Counted from the stretch's first letter, positions 52,470-61,153 are shown. The stretch: 64,000 nt of DNA from Rhodospirillales bacterium (GCA_020638395.1 JACKIP010000008.1:1-64000); one strand, 5' to 3'. Notes: a model not told the origin generated them from the letters alone. Made by a program: numbers and translations.

Positions 52470-52881
52470 AGTGATTTGAAAAATCGCCAGCAAAAGCCTG
52501 AATATTACGGTGCCGCCCTCACACGCCTTGTGCGTGTGATCCATAGATCACACGGACGGTGCCGTGTAATGACGGTGACATAAGGGTTTGAACGCTTATC
52601 ATCTATGTTTGGTTACCAATGCCAAATTTTGAACCGCAAAGTAAGACAAAGTAAAACAAAATTCTTTCGGTTTTTATAAAGAACCTCTGCGCCCTCCGTG
52701 CCTCCGTGGTAAAAAATCAATAGAGATCACATACACGGAACCGTGTGAGGGAGGCGTAAGCCCGGACTCGTCCTCCTGAGCCGCAGGAGAAGGATCTTAA
52801 CCTGTTGATAAAAAAGATTCTTCGCTGCACTCAGAATGACGGTTTTATAAAATTACAAACTTTCGCAGAGCGTTCTATGGC
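52470..52881. other. Gene-free region made of several dispersed repeats
   Basis: No credible coding sequence in 412 bases. From left: a palindrome at 52519-52552 (TCACACG-CCTTGTG-CGTGTGA overlapping GTGTGATC-CATA-GATCACAC) continuing to CGTGTAATGACGG near 52574, related to 11632-11724 (family 1); AACCGCAAAG at 52631 with CTCCGTGCCTCCGTGG (52694-52709), a common rRNA-independent repeat type (family 3); half of family 1 near 52725; then family 2 at 52790-52841. It may also provide termination for flgL and for the convergent secretion genes. Confidence 0.65.
52790..52841 (-). repeat. Dispersed intergenic repeat (family 2), copy 2
   Basis: The reverse complement begins CGTCATTCTGAGTGCAGCGA and runs on like 18253-18307 with few differences. 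The internal inverted repeat is imperfect here, as the far arm is AAGGATCTT instead of AAGATTCTT. Confidence 0.8.
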
Positions 52882-54735
52882 TCAAAGAGCCGGCTCAATA
52901 ACCAGAACCGGACCAGTCTCTTCCTGCAGGAAGGTTGCCTGCGGAATAATTCCGGCATCATTGCGATATCCGTCCATAAGAGTTTCAACCGCTTCGCCGA
53001 AACTGCCATCAACCCAGACCATGTAACCGATCTGGTAATCTTGCGGCATATCCCACTTCAGAACAACTTCTGCATCATCCGACCATTTTTGCAGCGTCAT
53101 CCGCAAATCAGAGTTCTTTTTGACCTTCCAGGTTTTTTCTTTCCCGCCAAAGTTTCCGAGAGGCACGGGCTGCGGAGAGGATTGTGTTGCAACCATCGCC
53201 ACAGTTACCTCATCCTCAGCTGGTGTTTCGTCCACAACCGGCGGCAACTCGACCGGAGCCGACTGCAATTCAACCGGCTCTTCTTTTTCGCTGACAGAAA
53301 TCTCTGTAACATCCATCGGAACAACCGTTTCAGTCAGAGTTTCCTCCACGCCTTTGTCATCAAGAAGGATTTTTTCCGTTAATTCGGTAATGCTGGTATC
53401 CGTGGCTTGTTGCTCTACGGCGGCCATAGGCAGATCACCCTCTTCCGGCAAATCCGTCACAGAAGTAACCTCCTCTACGACCTGAATACCTTCACGAACA
53501 GCTGGAGGTGGTGCAATCGCATCCAAAGGAAGATCTTCCACTGGTTTAATGATAATTGCATCTTCCAACGCCGCTTCAAGAATTTGATTCTCAGTTAGAT
53601 TTTTCGTCTTAACCGCCTCCGCGACAAGGGCTACATCAGGAGAAATATTCCCCGAAACAGGCGCTTCGGCCTCCGGAAGAGGCACCACAACCGCTGTTTC
53701 CAGAGTTTCAACCACAGGCTCTTCCTTCACCGGTTCTTTCACCGGAGATGGTACATTCTTAGCCGTTGACAAGCGCACCTGTCCTTCGGCAAAACTGACT
53801 TTCATATCATTTGTCAATGCCAGATCCAGCAAGGTTTCCTGCCAGCTTTTACCGCCGCGCCAGCTTACCGTTTTCCCCAGATCAATTCCTTCCCCGAAAG
53901 AATAAACAACCTGTGCCGGAACAATCTGCCGCACCGCCATAATCAGCGGCAGGTCTTTTCCAAATCCATGCAGAACGTTAGGAGTCGCCGGAGAATTTTG
54001 CTCCGCCTCTTGTGCCGTCGCCGGGGCAACCTCAGCAGACTTTGTTTCCACAACAGAGTCAGCCGCCTTAGGAACTTCTGCAACATCAGGCGTAACCGCC
54101 ACAATTACATCGGTATGAGTCTCCGGCTTTCCGGCGGCAGTTTCAGGGGCTTCCTCAACAACCAGAGTGTCAATGACCGGCACCATTTCCACCACATCTT
54201 CTTCAATCTGAACTTGCGGCGCAGGAGGCGCCATAACGGGCTCTTGTACGGGGGCCGGAGCTTTTGACAGCGCAATCGGACGGTCATCAATCATGGGCGG
54301 GTGCGGTGGCGTCATCGTCACAGTCTCTGTGACTCTGGTTTTCTCAACAACGGAAGGCTCCGGCAAGACAACATCGCTCTCAACCACGACTTCATCAATC
54401 TGTTCCGTTGTCGGAATTTCATCCAGAGGGGTCAGATCATTGCTGGCTTCCGCTTCTTTAATCAGGCTTTTAAGATCCTCTGCCACTTTGCTTCCCGCCG
54501 GAATGCGCAGAGTCATTTCTTTCGAGACCGGCTCTGTTGGAACGGCAATCATTTGGTCTCCCTGCGACTCGGAAGACGGATCACTTGCGGCCGGGGCCGG
54601 AGCTGGCTGTTTGGCGATTTTAGCAGGCGGGGTCCACTCAAACGCGGCATGAGCTGGCGTGACATCTCCCATCATCCCGGCACCAATGACCGAAGAGAGA
54701 AGCAGCAAATTGCGAAAAGATGTTTTTTGACTCAT
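52882..54735 (-). CDS. TcpQ-like secretin-associated protein of the Dot/Icm locus
   Basis: 617 residues: signal peptide (LLLLSSVIGAGMMGDVTPA), a Pro/Glu/Val-rich low-complexity stretch (about 35-250), a small domain at about 255-340 (FGKDLPLIMAVRQIVPAQVV, then TVSWRGGKSWQETL), a second acidic Pro-rich stretch, and a C-terminal TcpQ-type domain from about 530 (KTWKVKKNSDLRMTLQKWSD, then WVDGSFGEAVETLMDGY). TcpQ/PilN-region proteins support a secretin-like outer ring. Both small domains resemble the N0 fold, which DotD also has. It is the last gene of the minus-strand run, 44 bases after icmT. The long linkers suggest it spans the periplasm. Confidence 0.65.
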   Translation of the reverse strand: MSQKTSFRNLLLLSSVIGAGMMGDVTPAHAAFEWTPPAKIAKQPAPAPAASDPSSESQGDQMIAVPTEPVSKEMTLRIPAGSKVAEDLKSLIKEAEASNDLTPLDEIPTTEQIDEVVVESDVVLPEPSVVEKTRVTETVTMTPPHPPMIDDRPIALSKAPAPVQEPVMAPPAPQVQIEEDVVEMVPVIDTLVVEEAPETAAGKPETHTDVIVAVTPDVAEVPKAADSVVETKSAEVAPATAQEAEQNSPATPNVLHGFGKDLPLIMAVRQIVPAQVVYSFGEGIDLGKTVSWRGGKSWQETLLDLALTNDMKVSFAEGQVRLSTAKNVPSPVKEPVKEEPVVETLETAVVVPLPEAEAPVSGNISPDVALVAEAVKTKNLTENQILEAALEDAIIIKPVEDLPLDAIAPPPAVREGIQVVEEVTSVTDLPEEGDLPMAAVEQQATDTSITELTEKILLDDKGVEETLTETVVPMDVTEISVSEKEEPVELQSAPVELPPVVDETPAEDEVTVAMVATQSSPQPVPLGNFGGKEKTWKVKKNSDLRMTLQKWSDDAEVVLKWDMPQDYQIGYMVWVDGSFGEAVETLMDGYRNDAGIIPQATFLQEETGPVLVIEPAL

Positions 54736-54779
54736 AAGTTTCCTCGTTATAAATATTTGTTCCTGTTACCAGCCAAGAG

Positions 54780-55085
54780 TTATTTGTAATCAACCATTCT
54801 TCTGCGGCGTATTGTTATCCACGCGGGACGCTTTGGTCCAACCAGCCATGATCTGAATTTACGCATTGCCGAGGGAACCGTCAAACCCCTTCTTTCCAAA
54901 AGCGCAAAAATTATCGTCACAACAATACAAATGATAAGTGTAATCAGCCGCGCATAGAGCAATAGAAACACATAAGGGATCGCCGCACGGGCATCAAAGC
55001 TGAAAAACCGAACCGGACGCATGGAGTTGCGCCAGTGCCAGTTCTGCATCTCCTGAATATTTTCAATTTCTTCTTTAATAGCCAT
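54780..55085 (-). CDS. icmT: Dot/Icm type IV secretion protein IcmT (TraK-like)
   Basis: 101 residues. The order WHWRNSMRPVRFFSFDARAA, then a hydrophobic pair (about 38-68) and the basic KRPAWITIRRRR tail, matches the small inner-membrane protein IcmT of Legionella and TraK of IncI plasmids. IcmT has two membrane helices and is needed for pore formation and egress in Legionella. Its position next to dotB, C and D reproduces the cluster seen in Dot/Icm systems. Confidence 0.85.
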   Translation of the reverse strand: MAIKEEIENIQEMQNWHWRNSMRPVRFFSFDARAAIPYVFLLLYARLITLIICIVVTIIFALLERRGLTVPSAMRKFRSWLVGPKRPAWITIRRRRMVDYK

Positions 55086-55144
55086 AATCTTGCAGATGGT
55101 CCCGATCTAAAAATATAAAAAACACAACAGGTCTCACGATCCTG

Positions 55145-56296
55145 CTAGGTAGAAGATGATAACATAATATAGGTGCGTCGATCAATCTTGCCGTCTTCAA
55201 ATAAAATTTCGGCAGACCGGGCCATGCTGCGCCCATAAAGCGGCACCATTCTGCTCAACTCCGCCGACCATTCGGTAAACTCTATCGACATTAATTTCTC
55301 ACGAACTTCATCCGGAAAGCTCATCCATTCGCGCACGCCGACACGTCCACCTCCGACCCGCTGCACAAGCGCCTGCGTCACGATCAACCGGATCGACTCC
55401 ATCAGTGCCAAAGCCCGCTCCTGACGTTCATTCATTTCAAATGTCGAAATCATCCGCGAAATTGTATTGGCGACCCCCATCGTATGAGTCGTGGTATAAA
55501 CCAGGTGGCCCGTTTGTGCGGCCTCGATAGAGGCTGAGATGGTTTCCCGGTCCCGCGACTCCCCGACCAGAATAATATTCGGCTTCCGGCGCAAGGCATT
55601 CCGCACCCCGTCTGCAAAGTTGTGCAGATGGCGGGGAATCTCCGTTTGAGCCACCAGAGAACGTCTTTGTTCAATCGTATCATAGACATATTCAATCGGC
55701 GCTTCATAGGTCAGAATTTTTCCGACGCCGCGGGCGCTTTCCAATAACATCCGGATACCGGAGGCAAGCAGCGTCGATTTTCCGGAGCCCGTCGGCCCGG
55801 TAATCACAACAATTCCCTGCCGCGGAGACCAAGCCTTTATAATCTCTTCCTCAATTTTCAGATCGGCCATGGTCGGAGGCTGATTAGGAAGTACCCGCAT
55901 GGTAATCTGCACCCCGTCACGACCCCGCACCAAAATTGCCGTGATATTTGTCCGGAAGCGAAACCGGGTATATCGGTCTGGTCGCACCTCATAGGACACA
56001 TCAAGATCCCGACCGCTTGCCAGACGAGCCAGCGCGTCCGCGCCGTAAATCCGGTTTAGAATTGCCGCCATATCGGCCGCATCAATCGGACGAAACGTCA
56101 TCGGATACAGGATACCGTGAATATCGCCATATATCTGCTTATCTGTCTGGAATGTGATATCCGACGCACCCTTTTTGATTGCCCACAATAAAAACAGATC
56201 GACGTGATCCTCCCGAAAGCGCGTTGGCTCATCAGGCCAGGCATCATCAAGAGCATTTTCACCTTTGGCAAGGCTTACCGGTTTTCTGGCGACCAT
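55145..56296 (-). CDS. dotB: Dot/Icm type IV secretion ATPase DotB (TraJ-like)
   Basis: 383 residues (Legionella DotB about 377). PilT/VirB11-family hexameric ATPase: Walker A GPTGSGKST at 167-175, the Asp box after it, Walker B-like NIILVGESRD (240-249) and the His box TTHTMG. The N-terminal domain has DLFLLWAIKKGASDITFQTD. It energises substrate transfer at the cytoplasmic side. Its start overlaps the dotC stop by 22 bases. Confidence 0.92.
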   Translation of the reverse strand: MVARKPVSLAKGENALDDAWPDEPTRFREDHVDLFLLWAIKKGASDITFQTDKQIYGDIHGILYPMTFRPIDAADMAAILNRIYGADALARLASGRDLDVSYEVRPDRYTRFRFRTNITAILVRGRDGVQITMRVLPNQPPTMADLKIEEEIIKAWSPRQGIVVITGPTGSGKSTLLASGIRMLLESARGVGKILTYEAPIEYVYDTIEQRRSLVAQTEIPRHLHNFADGVRNALRRKPNIILVGESRDRETISASIEAAQTGHLVYTTTHTMGVANTISRMISTFEMNERQERALALMESIRLIVTQALVQRVGGGRVGVREWMSFPDEVREKLMSIEFTEWSAELSRMVPLYGRSMARSAEILFEDGKIDRRTYIMLSSST

Positions 56297-57195
56297 TCGG
56301 CGGTATCGGAAATAAGTTTTGGAACATCAATAATCTGGACAGCACGATCCCCAATCCGCAACTGATCTCCTCCCCCGGTCACACCACGATCGGTTTGAAC
56401 GGCCAGGGTTGGAGACACCATTCCTTGCGCGAGAAGAATGCGATAGCGAATCATGCCTCTAAAATGGGCGAGCAACATGGCAAGGTCACTCTCAAAAATA
56501 TCTTCGGCCTGTGCATATCCTTCAACCCAGCCCTTTTGCACCTGAGATTTCCATATTTTACGTTCTTCATCATCGCGTGGACGCAGAATATTTGGCGGAG
56601 GCTCAACCTCTCCCCACTCGCGCTCCAGATACTGGTGCCACGTTTTCGGGGCGGTCACAATTTTAACGTTATTATTGATATTATAGAATCGATCGGCGAC
56701 CGCAGCTTCCATCCCGCCCGCATCAACCAGAACATTATTTTCCGCTTCGGTGATAACCGGCGGCTCAATCAGGAACCCGGAGGGCGCTTTAATCAATAGC
56801 TGGCGAAAATCAAAAATTTTATCAAGATAGCGTGTTTTATCATCAAGCTCCTGACGAATCTCATAGGTCCGGTATGCCAGTCCACCGCGGGCACCATAAG
56901 ACAGAGCCGCTTTTTTCATGGCATCAATACGGATATCAAGACCTACCCCTTCCCCTTCGGGAATTGGATTATCGCTCTCATCAACTTCCAGATTATACAG
57001 AAATGAGATCTCAGGAGGGCGTTCAAACGTAAGATCCCCCGTCTCCACCGTAACCTGCGCACGTCCTTGCGCTGTTCTTGTTCCGTAATCCTGCGCCTGC
57101 GCGGACACAGGCACCAGAGCGGATGCTCCAATGAGTGCGGAAACGACAGTTCCACACAATAAGGTTCCAAATTTGTGTTTCATCTTATAGGTCAT
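56275..57195 (-). CDS. dotC: Dot/Icm type IV secretion protein DotC (TraI-like)
   Basis: 306 residues (Legionella DotC 303). The body with SFLYNLEVDESDNPIPEGEG, DAMKKAALSYGARGGLAYRT and WGEVEPPPNILRPRDDEERK is typical, as is the C-terminal QVQKGWVEGYAQAEDIFESD. In Legionella it is an outer-membrane lipoprotein that, with DotD, localises DotH. Here the N-terminus is an ordinary signal peptide (cleavage near SAQA) without a lipobox. The start codon overlaps dotD by 11 bases; ATGs at 57195 and 57183 are both possible. Confidence 0.9.
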   Translation of the reverse strand: MTYKMKHKFGTLLCGTVVSALIGASALVPVSAQAQDYGTRTAQGRAQVTVETGDLTFERPPEISFLYNLEVDESDNPIPEGEGVGLDIRIDAMKKAALSYGARGGLAYRTYEIRQELDDKTRYLDKIFDFRQLLIKAPSGFLIEPPVITEAENNVLVDAGGMEAAVADRFYNINNNVKIVTAPKTWHQYLEREWGEVEPPPNILRPRDDEERKIWKSQVQKGWVEGYAQAEDIFESDLAMLLAHFRGMIRYRILLAQGMVSPTLAVQTDRGVTGGGDQLRIGDRAVQIIDVPKLISDTAEWSPENR

Positions 57196-57697
57196 CTATA
57201 TCCTGGAACTTGGTTACATATCTCAACTCAACGCTGCGGTCCTGTGCATCCACATGGACAGCGGCTTCGCTTCCTAACTGTGTTCCAACGCCCCGTAAAA
57301 CCTCAACAATCGGCTGGTTCTCGGCATCGACAGACACGACCAGAGGCACAGCCGGACCTGATCCGTAAACCTTAAAATTATAACTGGCGTGATCGGATAG
57401 TTTTTTCAGAAGTGGTTCAACCGGACCGATCCAGTTTACCGTAATTCCACGCATCAGTTCAACCGGCGCATCATCCAGATTAGGGGAGGCCGCAACTTTG
57501 CGTTTTTGTGCTTCTATGGCCGCCAGCTCTTCCAGTGAGGTACTCGCACGATCCGCCGCATCTGCCAACATAGCGGAAATTTTATCTGGCTCAGCAACAA
57601 TCTGCGGATTTCCGATCATATACTTGCTGCCGCTTGTCGAACAGCCCGCTATCAGAGGGAGGACCAGGCCGAGGGCAAGAAGGTGTTTTGTCTTCAT
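57185..57697 (-). CDS. dotD: Dot/Icm type IV secretion lipoprotein DotD (TraH-like)
   Basis: 170 residues (Legionella DotD 163). A lipoprotein signal with lipobox IAGC (C19), a helical part (AMLADAADRASTSLEELAAI), then the N0-type domain (NWIGPVEPLLKKLSDHASYN, FKVYGSGPAVPLVVSVDAEN). It targets DotC and DotH to the outer membrane. It is the first of dotD-dotC-dotB, which have overlapping starts and stops. Confidence 0.92.
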   Translation of the reverse strand: MKTKHLLALGLVLPLIAGCSTSGSKYMIGNPQIVAEPDKISAMLADAADRASTSLEELAAIEAQKRKVAASPNLDDAPVELMRGITVNWIGPVEPLLKKLSDHASYNFKVYGSGPAVPLVVSVDAENQPIVEVLRGVGTQLGSEAAVHVDAQDRSVELRYVTKFQDIDDL

Positions 57698-57787
57698 ATT
57701 TTTTACATTCCGTAATGATTTATAGTCTTTTAAAAGCTTTTAGCAGATTAAAGGATAGCTTGTCCAAATTTTTGCGGCAAGTCTTTC

Positions 57788-58201
57788 TTAGCGTTTATTT
57801 TTCACCAGATTATTTTCATACATAACTTTTACAACTTTCTTTTTATATTTAGAGCCGAACTGTGGAGTCTTGGAATGGTAATGCGCCAGCGCCTGCGCCA
57901 GATTGTTGGTCTCCTTCAAATGCCCCTTCAAAATCCAGGCGGCAACACCCGCATTCGTACACGGATCATCCCGCACCCACTTTTTCGCCCGCTCCTCAGA
58001 AACGTTCCATTTCTTTGCGAGCTGCGGCATCCAGATCGTATTGATCTGCATCGGTCCCAGATCATAACTCCCGTTTGAGTTTCTGACTTCCTGCCCGACC
58101 CGACCGCCTTCAACCTGATAAATCCCCACCAGAGCCGCTGGCGGCACTGCATAGGTCTGGGCTGCCATCAACAAACACGCCGCAAAAACTTCATTCATCA
58201 T
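57788..58201 (-). CDS. Lytic transglycosylase (VirB1/IagB type)
   Basis: 137 residues, a minimal SLT domain. The catalytic Glu is E31 in YQVEGG, and DLGPMQIN (47-54) and ALAHYHSK are the other motifs. The short N-terminal hydrophobic part (EVFAACLLMAAQTYAV) may be a signal or a helix of the fold. It cuts peptidoglycan to open a path for the secretion channel. The next gene upstream is 38 bases away and dotD follows 90 bases after. Confidence 0.85.
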   Translation of the reverse strand: MMNEVFAACLLMAAQTYAVPPAALVGIYQVEGGRVGQEVRNSNGSYDLGPMQINTIWMPQLAKKWNVSEERAKKWVRDDPCTNAGVAAWILKGHLKETNNLAQALAHYHSKTPQFGSKYKKKVVKVMYENNLVKNKR

Positions 58202-58239
58202 TTTTCTTCACCTCTTGTTTGGCACAAGATTTACACACC

Positions 58240-59352
58240 TTATTCAGCCTTCTTAAAGAAACTCAGAGGGCTATTGCCATTAGTATTTGTTTCTGTTCCA
58301 GCGCCTGTCACCGCTTCTGCCGGAGGCGCAACCGGACCCGCCTTTGCTGCGGCAGGACTTTTTGCCGCAAAAATGTCAGGCTTGGCCGTTTTTTCCTGCG
58401 GAGCAGCAGGAGCGGCGACCTCCGCCTCAACACTCATATCATCCGGTACTTCATCCGGAACAACCATACTGGCCGTATCGCGAACACCAACAACATTTAC
58501 CGGGTCATCCGCCTCTGGCTCTGCCGGGATCACGACGGACGGCGAGACATCTGTCACCCTGTCTACAACCACAGGCTCAACCGGATCTTCCGCCACATCT
58601 TCTTCATCTCCGGCCTGTCCATCCAACAAATAGTTTATCAATAGTAACAGAAGAGATTTCTTGCGGTCAAATTCTTGCCAGACATCCCCGATCGGGCGGT
58701 TTTTCCCGATGACCTCCGGATAAATTCCGGAAAAAATGTGCGATAATAGCTGCAGCATTTTCTGCCGCACCACGGCTTCTGACCCCTCCGGCGCGCCGGA
58801 TTTTTCAATATAATCTGCGGCGATATCCGAGGCTTCCCGCGCCAGACGGTCCGCAACATTTGGAAACAGCCCCCGGTCCTTGTGATCCATTGCCGCAATC
58901 ACCGGCAAAAGAGACTCAATCACCGCCATATCGGTAATTTCCGGAGATGAGACGCTTTCAAAGCCAATATCTTTCAAATAAGCGACGCCCTTTTCATCAA
59001 TCGAAAAATGTTCGGAGAAGACAAAAAGCGAATCCATCGCGCCTTTCAGGCTGTCAATATCCACCTCTGCCGGCTCTTTCCCTTTCAGGCGCGCCCTCTG
59101 TGACAAGGCCTCCGCCGCAAGCGCCGTCAGGCGGAACCGCAGTGCCTCGGCCTTCATCACATCCGACGGAACATTCATCTTGGCAGAAATAGACAGCCCC
59201 AGCTGCACCGATGCCGTCAACAGCTTGGCCATCATTTCGGCCTCGCGATCCGGAGTCAGAGATTGTTCTTTATGAACCGCCGACATGGAGACCATCAGAG
59301 GAATCCCCAGATGTTCGATGAGGTAGGTCAAAATTTCATTTTGGTGCGACAT
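58240..59352 (-). CDS. Unknown protein in the Dot/Icm locus
   Basis: 370 residues, soluble. Residues 1-245 are helical with conserved-looking features (MVSMSAVHKEQSLTPDREAE, LLPVIAAMDHKDRGLFPNVA). Residues 250-360 are a low-complexity acidic Val/Pro/Ala-rich tail ending in PLSFFKKAE. The tail resembles the linkers of the TcpQ-like protein. I do not recognise a family. The placement between the transglycosylase and the DsbC-like gene suggests a system-specific part. No signal peptide, so probably cytoplasmic. Confidence 0.7.
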   Translation of the reverse strand: MSHQNEILTYLIEHLGIPLMVSMSAVHKEQSLTPDREAEMMAKLLTASVQLGLSISAKMNVPSDVMKAEALRFRLTALAAEALSQRARLKGKEPAEVDIDSLKGAMDSLFVFSEHFSIDEKGVAYLKDIGFESVSSPEITDMAVIESLLPVIAAMDHKDRGLFPNVADRLAREASDIAADYIEKSGAPEGSEAVVRQKMLQLLSHIFSGIYPEVIGKNRPIGDVWQEFDRKKSLLLLLINYLLDGQAGDEEDVAEDPVEPVVVDRVTDVSPSVVIPAEPEADDPVNVVGVRDTASMVVPDEVPDDMSVEAEVAAPAAPQEKTAKPDIFAAKSPAAAKAGPVAPPAEAVTGAGTETNTNGNSPLSFFKKAE

Positions 59353-59435
59353 GAGTAAAACGCTTCGTCTTTTTAAATTATACTTTACAAGTATCAGATA
59401 TCCCTATCATAAGTGAAATTTTATAAGAAAAAAAG

Positions 59436-60314
59436 TCACTCTGATTTAGCTCCCAGATCCGTCATAATGGCCTCGATATCCTCAGCCCTGCCACGAATCA
59501 CTTTAATCTTACCATCCTTATTTCTGTATATTGTAAACGGTGTCACATCCAAACGCCAGTTTTCTATTACGGAAATATTATGCTGAACCCCCTGCTGGTT
59601 AATTTCCGTCTTGGCGGGCAGAGCCGTCTGATCGCCGTTCAAATGACGGAACCAGACGTCCTCCGGATTTGGAGCCGCCAGCAAAAAGGCCGCCTGCGCC
59701 CGTGTTTCGTCGCGCAATCCAATCGGCACCAGCCGCACCTGCAACCGTCCGCTCTTAATATAATCTTTCTCAAGATCCTTCAGGAACGCGTGGCAGTGCG
59801 GGCATTGCGGATCAACCACCGTATAGATAAAGGGCGCGGAAGGATCGCCCAGAGGCACCCAGTTACTCTCTTCCATATCCATATAGAGCTGCTCGGAAGG
59901 AGATTTGACTTCGAATTCTTTTTGTTTTTTCGTGCTTTCATCCAGTCGCGGGCGTGTCAACTGATCGTCCGTTAACAGATCCAGAACATCCCCCTCTTTT
60001 TTACGAAGAGCCTGTACCTGATCGAGCGTGAGCATCCGTCCATCTTCCCCGAACAACAGCCCCATAACAAAATTCTTGCGGTCGGGCGTCACGTAGAAGT
60101 ACTGCTCCTGCCCGCCCTGAATAGTGACCCAGCCATCCAGACCGTTAATCGTCCCTAAATAGCGCACCTGCGCCCCGTCGGTCAAAAGTCTCTGGAGAGG
60201 CTCCGGAAGCTGAGGTACCGTTCCTCCGCCCTGCTGCGCTGCGACCGGCCCCGGCAGCGCCAGAAAGCATGTCATTGCCAGAACGGTAAAAGATCGAAGA
60301 TATGAGAATTTCAT
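59436..60314 (-). CDS. Thioredoxin-fold disulfide isomerase (DsbC/DsbG-like), periplasmic
   Basis: 292 residues from the ATG at 60314 (in-frame ATGs at 60326 and 60347 are weaker). A signal peptide (YLRSFTVLAMTCFLALPGPVAA) is followed by a DsbC-type dimerisation domain and the catalytic thioredoxin domain with CPHC at 171-174 in DPQCPHCHAF. The cis-Pro lies in VTPFTIY. DsbC-like proteins (TrbB on IncI plasmids) accompany related secretion systems and shape disulfides of their periplasmic parts. It could also serve the cysteine-rich exported proteins at 43238-46856. Confidence 0.82.
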   Translation of the reverse strand: MKFSYLRSFTVLAMTCFLALPGPVAAQQGGGTVPQLPEPLQRLLTDGAQVRYLGTINGLDGWVTIQGGQEQYFYVTPDRKNFVMGLLFGEDGRMLTLDQVQALRKKEGDVLDLLTDDQLTRPRLDESTKKQKEFEVKSPSEQLYMDMEESNWVPLGDPSAPFIYTVVDPQCPHCHAFLKDLEKDYIKSGRLQVRLVPIGLRDETRAQAAFLLAAPNPEDVWFRHLNGDQTALPAKTEINQQGVQHNISVIENWRLDVTPFTIYRNKDGKIKVIRGRAEDIEAIMTDLGAKSE

Positions 60315-60379
60315 AGGAACATCCATTTTTGTTATATACTTAATCACGCTTCCGCAAAAAGAAACAAGATTTTTCCACC

Positions 60380-61153
60380 TTATTGTTTTAAATGCCGGGC
60401 AACAATCTCTAAAAAATCCCGTTCAGTGTCTACCCCGGAAAATTCCGCCGCCGGAATCGCAACCCCGTAACGATCCGCCAGAGCCTGATATTTTGGCAGA
60501 CGCGATGCCAGAAGTTTCGGAAACACCCAGCGGGAAAAATCATTGGGACTCATCACCGCTTCGGAAGGTAAATTATTCTCCCGCAGATAATCCTGCACCC
60601 AGTTCTGGAAGTGCCCCGGCGGGAAAAAGAGCGGCTTGGGAACATCCTGCGCCCGTTGAATAACCTCCCGCTCATCCTCCGCACTGGCTTTCAGATAGAC
60701 AAACAGCGAAACCCGGCCAAGAGAGTCAATCAGAGTATCGTCAACAATTTCGCATAAACTCCCGGTGGAATCGATGACCAGACTTCCGGAGCTTTCCTCT
60801 TTCTCCGCCAACTCGGTCGCCGCTGCCAATGACCGGCATTCCGCCATATAATATAGGGATTGACGCCGCTTAAACTCTTCCAGCGGCAATCCCCCCTCCG
60901 CTTGAAAGCCCAGTTGCCCGATAAAGTTTGACATATCGGACAAATTATCCATGGTCGTCACCGCGGGTCGTCCAAAAACTTTACTCATTTCCGCATGCAG
61001 ATATAGGGTCCCGATCGCCAGATCGCAGGAATAACACTCCCACCCCTTTTTCTCCAGAAACTGCGACAGATGCGTTTTTCCCACACCCGACATTCCGATT
61101 AAAGTAATCACCCGTTTTTCTGCTTGTAAAAACGCCTCCCGTGATACGATCAT
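60380..61153 (-). CDS. P-loop NTPase/kinase-like protein downstream of ispH
   Basis: 257 residues. The Walker A GMSGVGKT is at 19-26; the following FLEKKGWECYSCDLAIGTLY and the later VIDSTGSLCEIVDDT fit a shikimate- or nucleotide-kinase-like fold. The substrate is unknown. It overlaps ispH by four bases (ATGA) and is co-transcribed with it. Confidence 0.7.
   Translation of the reverse strand: MIVSREAFLQAEKRVITLIGMSGVGKTHLSQFLEKKGWECYSCDLAIGTLYLHAEMSKVFGRPAVTTMDNLSDMSNFIGQLGFQAEGGLPLEEFKRRQSLYYMAECRSLAAATELAEKEESSGSLVIDSTGSLCEIVDDTLIDSLGRVSLFVYLKASAEDEREVIQRAQDVPKPLFFPPGHFQNWVQDYLRENNLPSEAVMSPNDFSRWVFPKLLASRLPKYQALADRYGVAIPAAEFSGVDTERDFLEIVARHLKQ

Noticed and set aside
52503..52850. CRISPR array or tRNA in the repeat-rich gap
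   Set aside because: Repeats are few, unequal and palindromic without regular spacers, and no cloverleaf or CCA end can be drawn.
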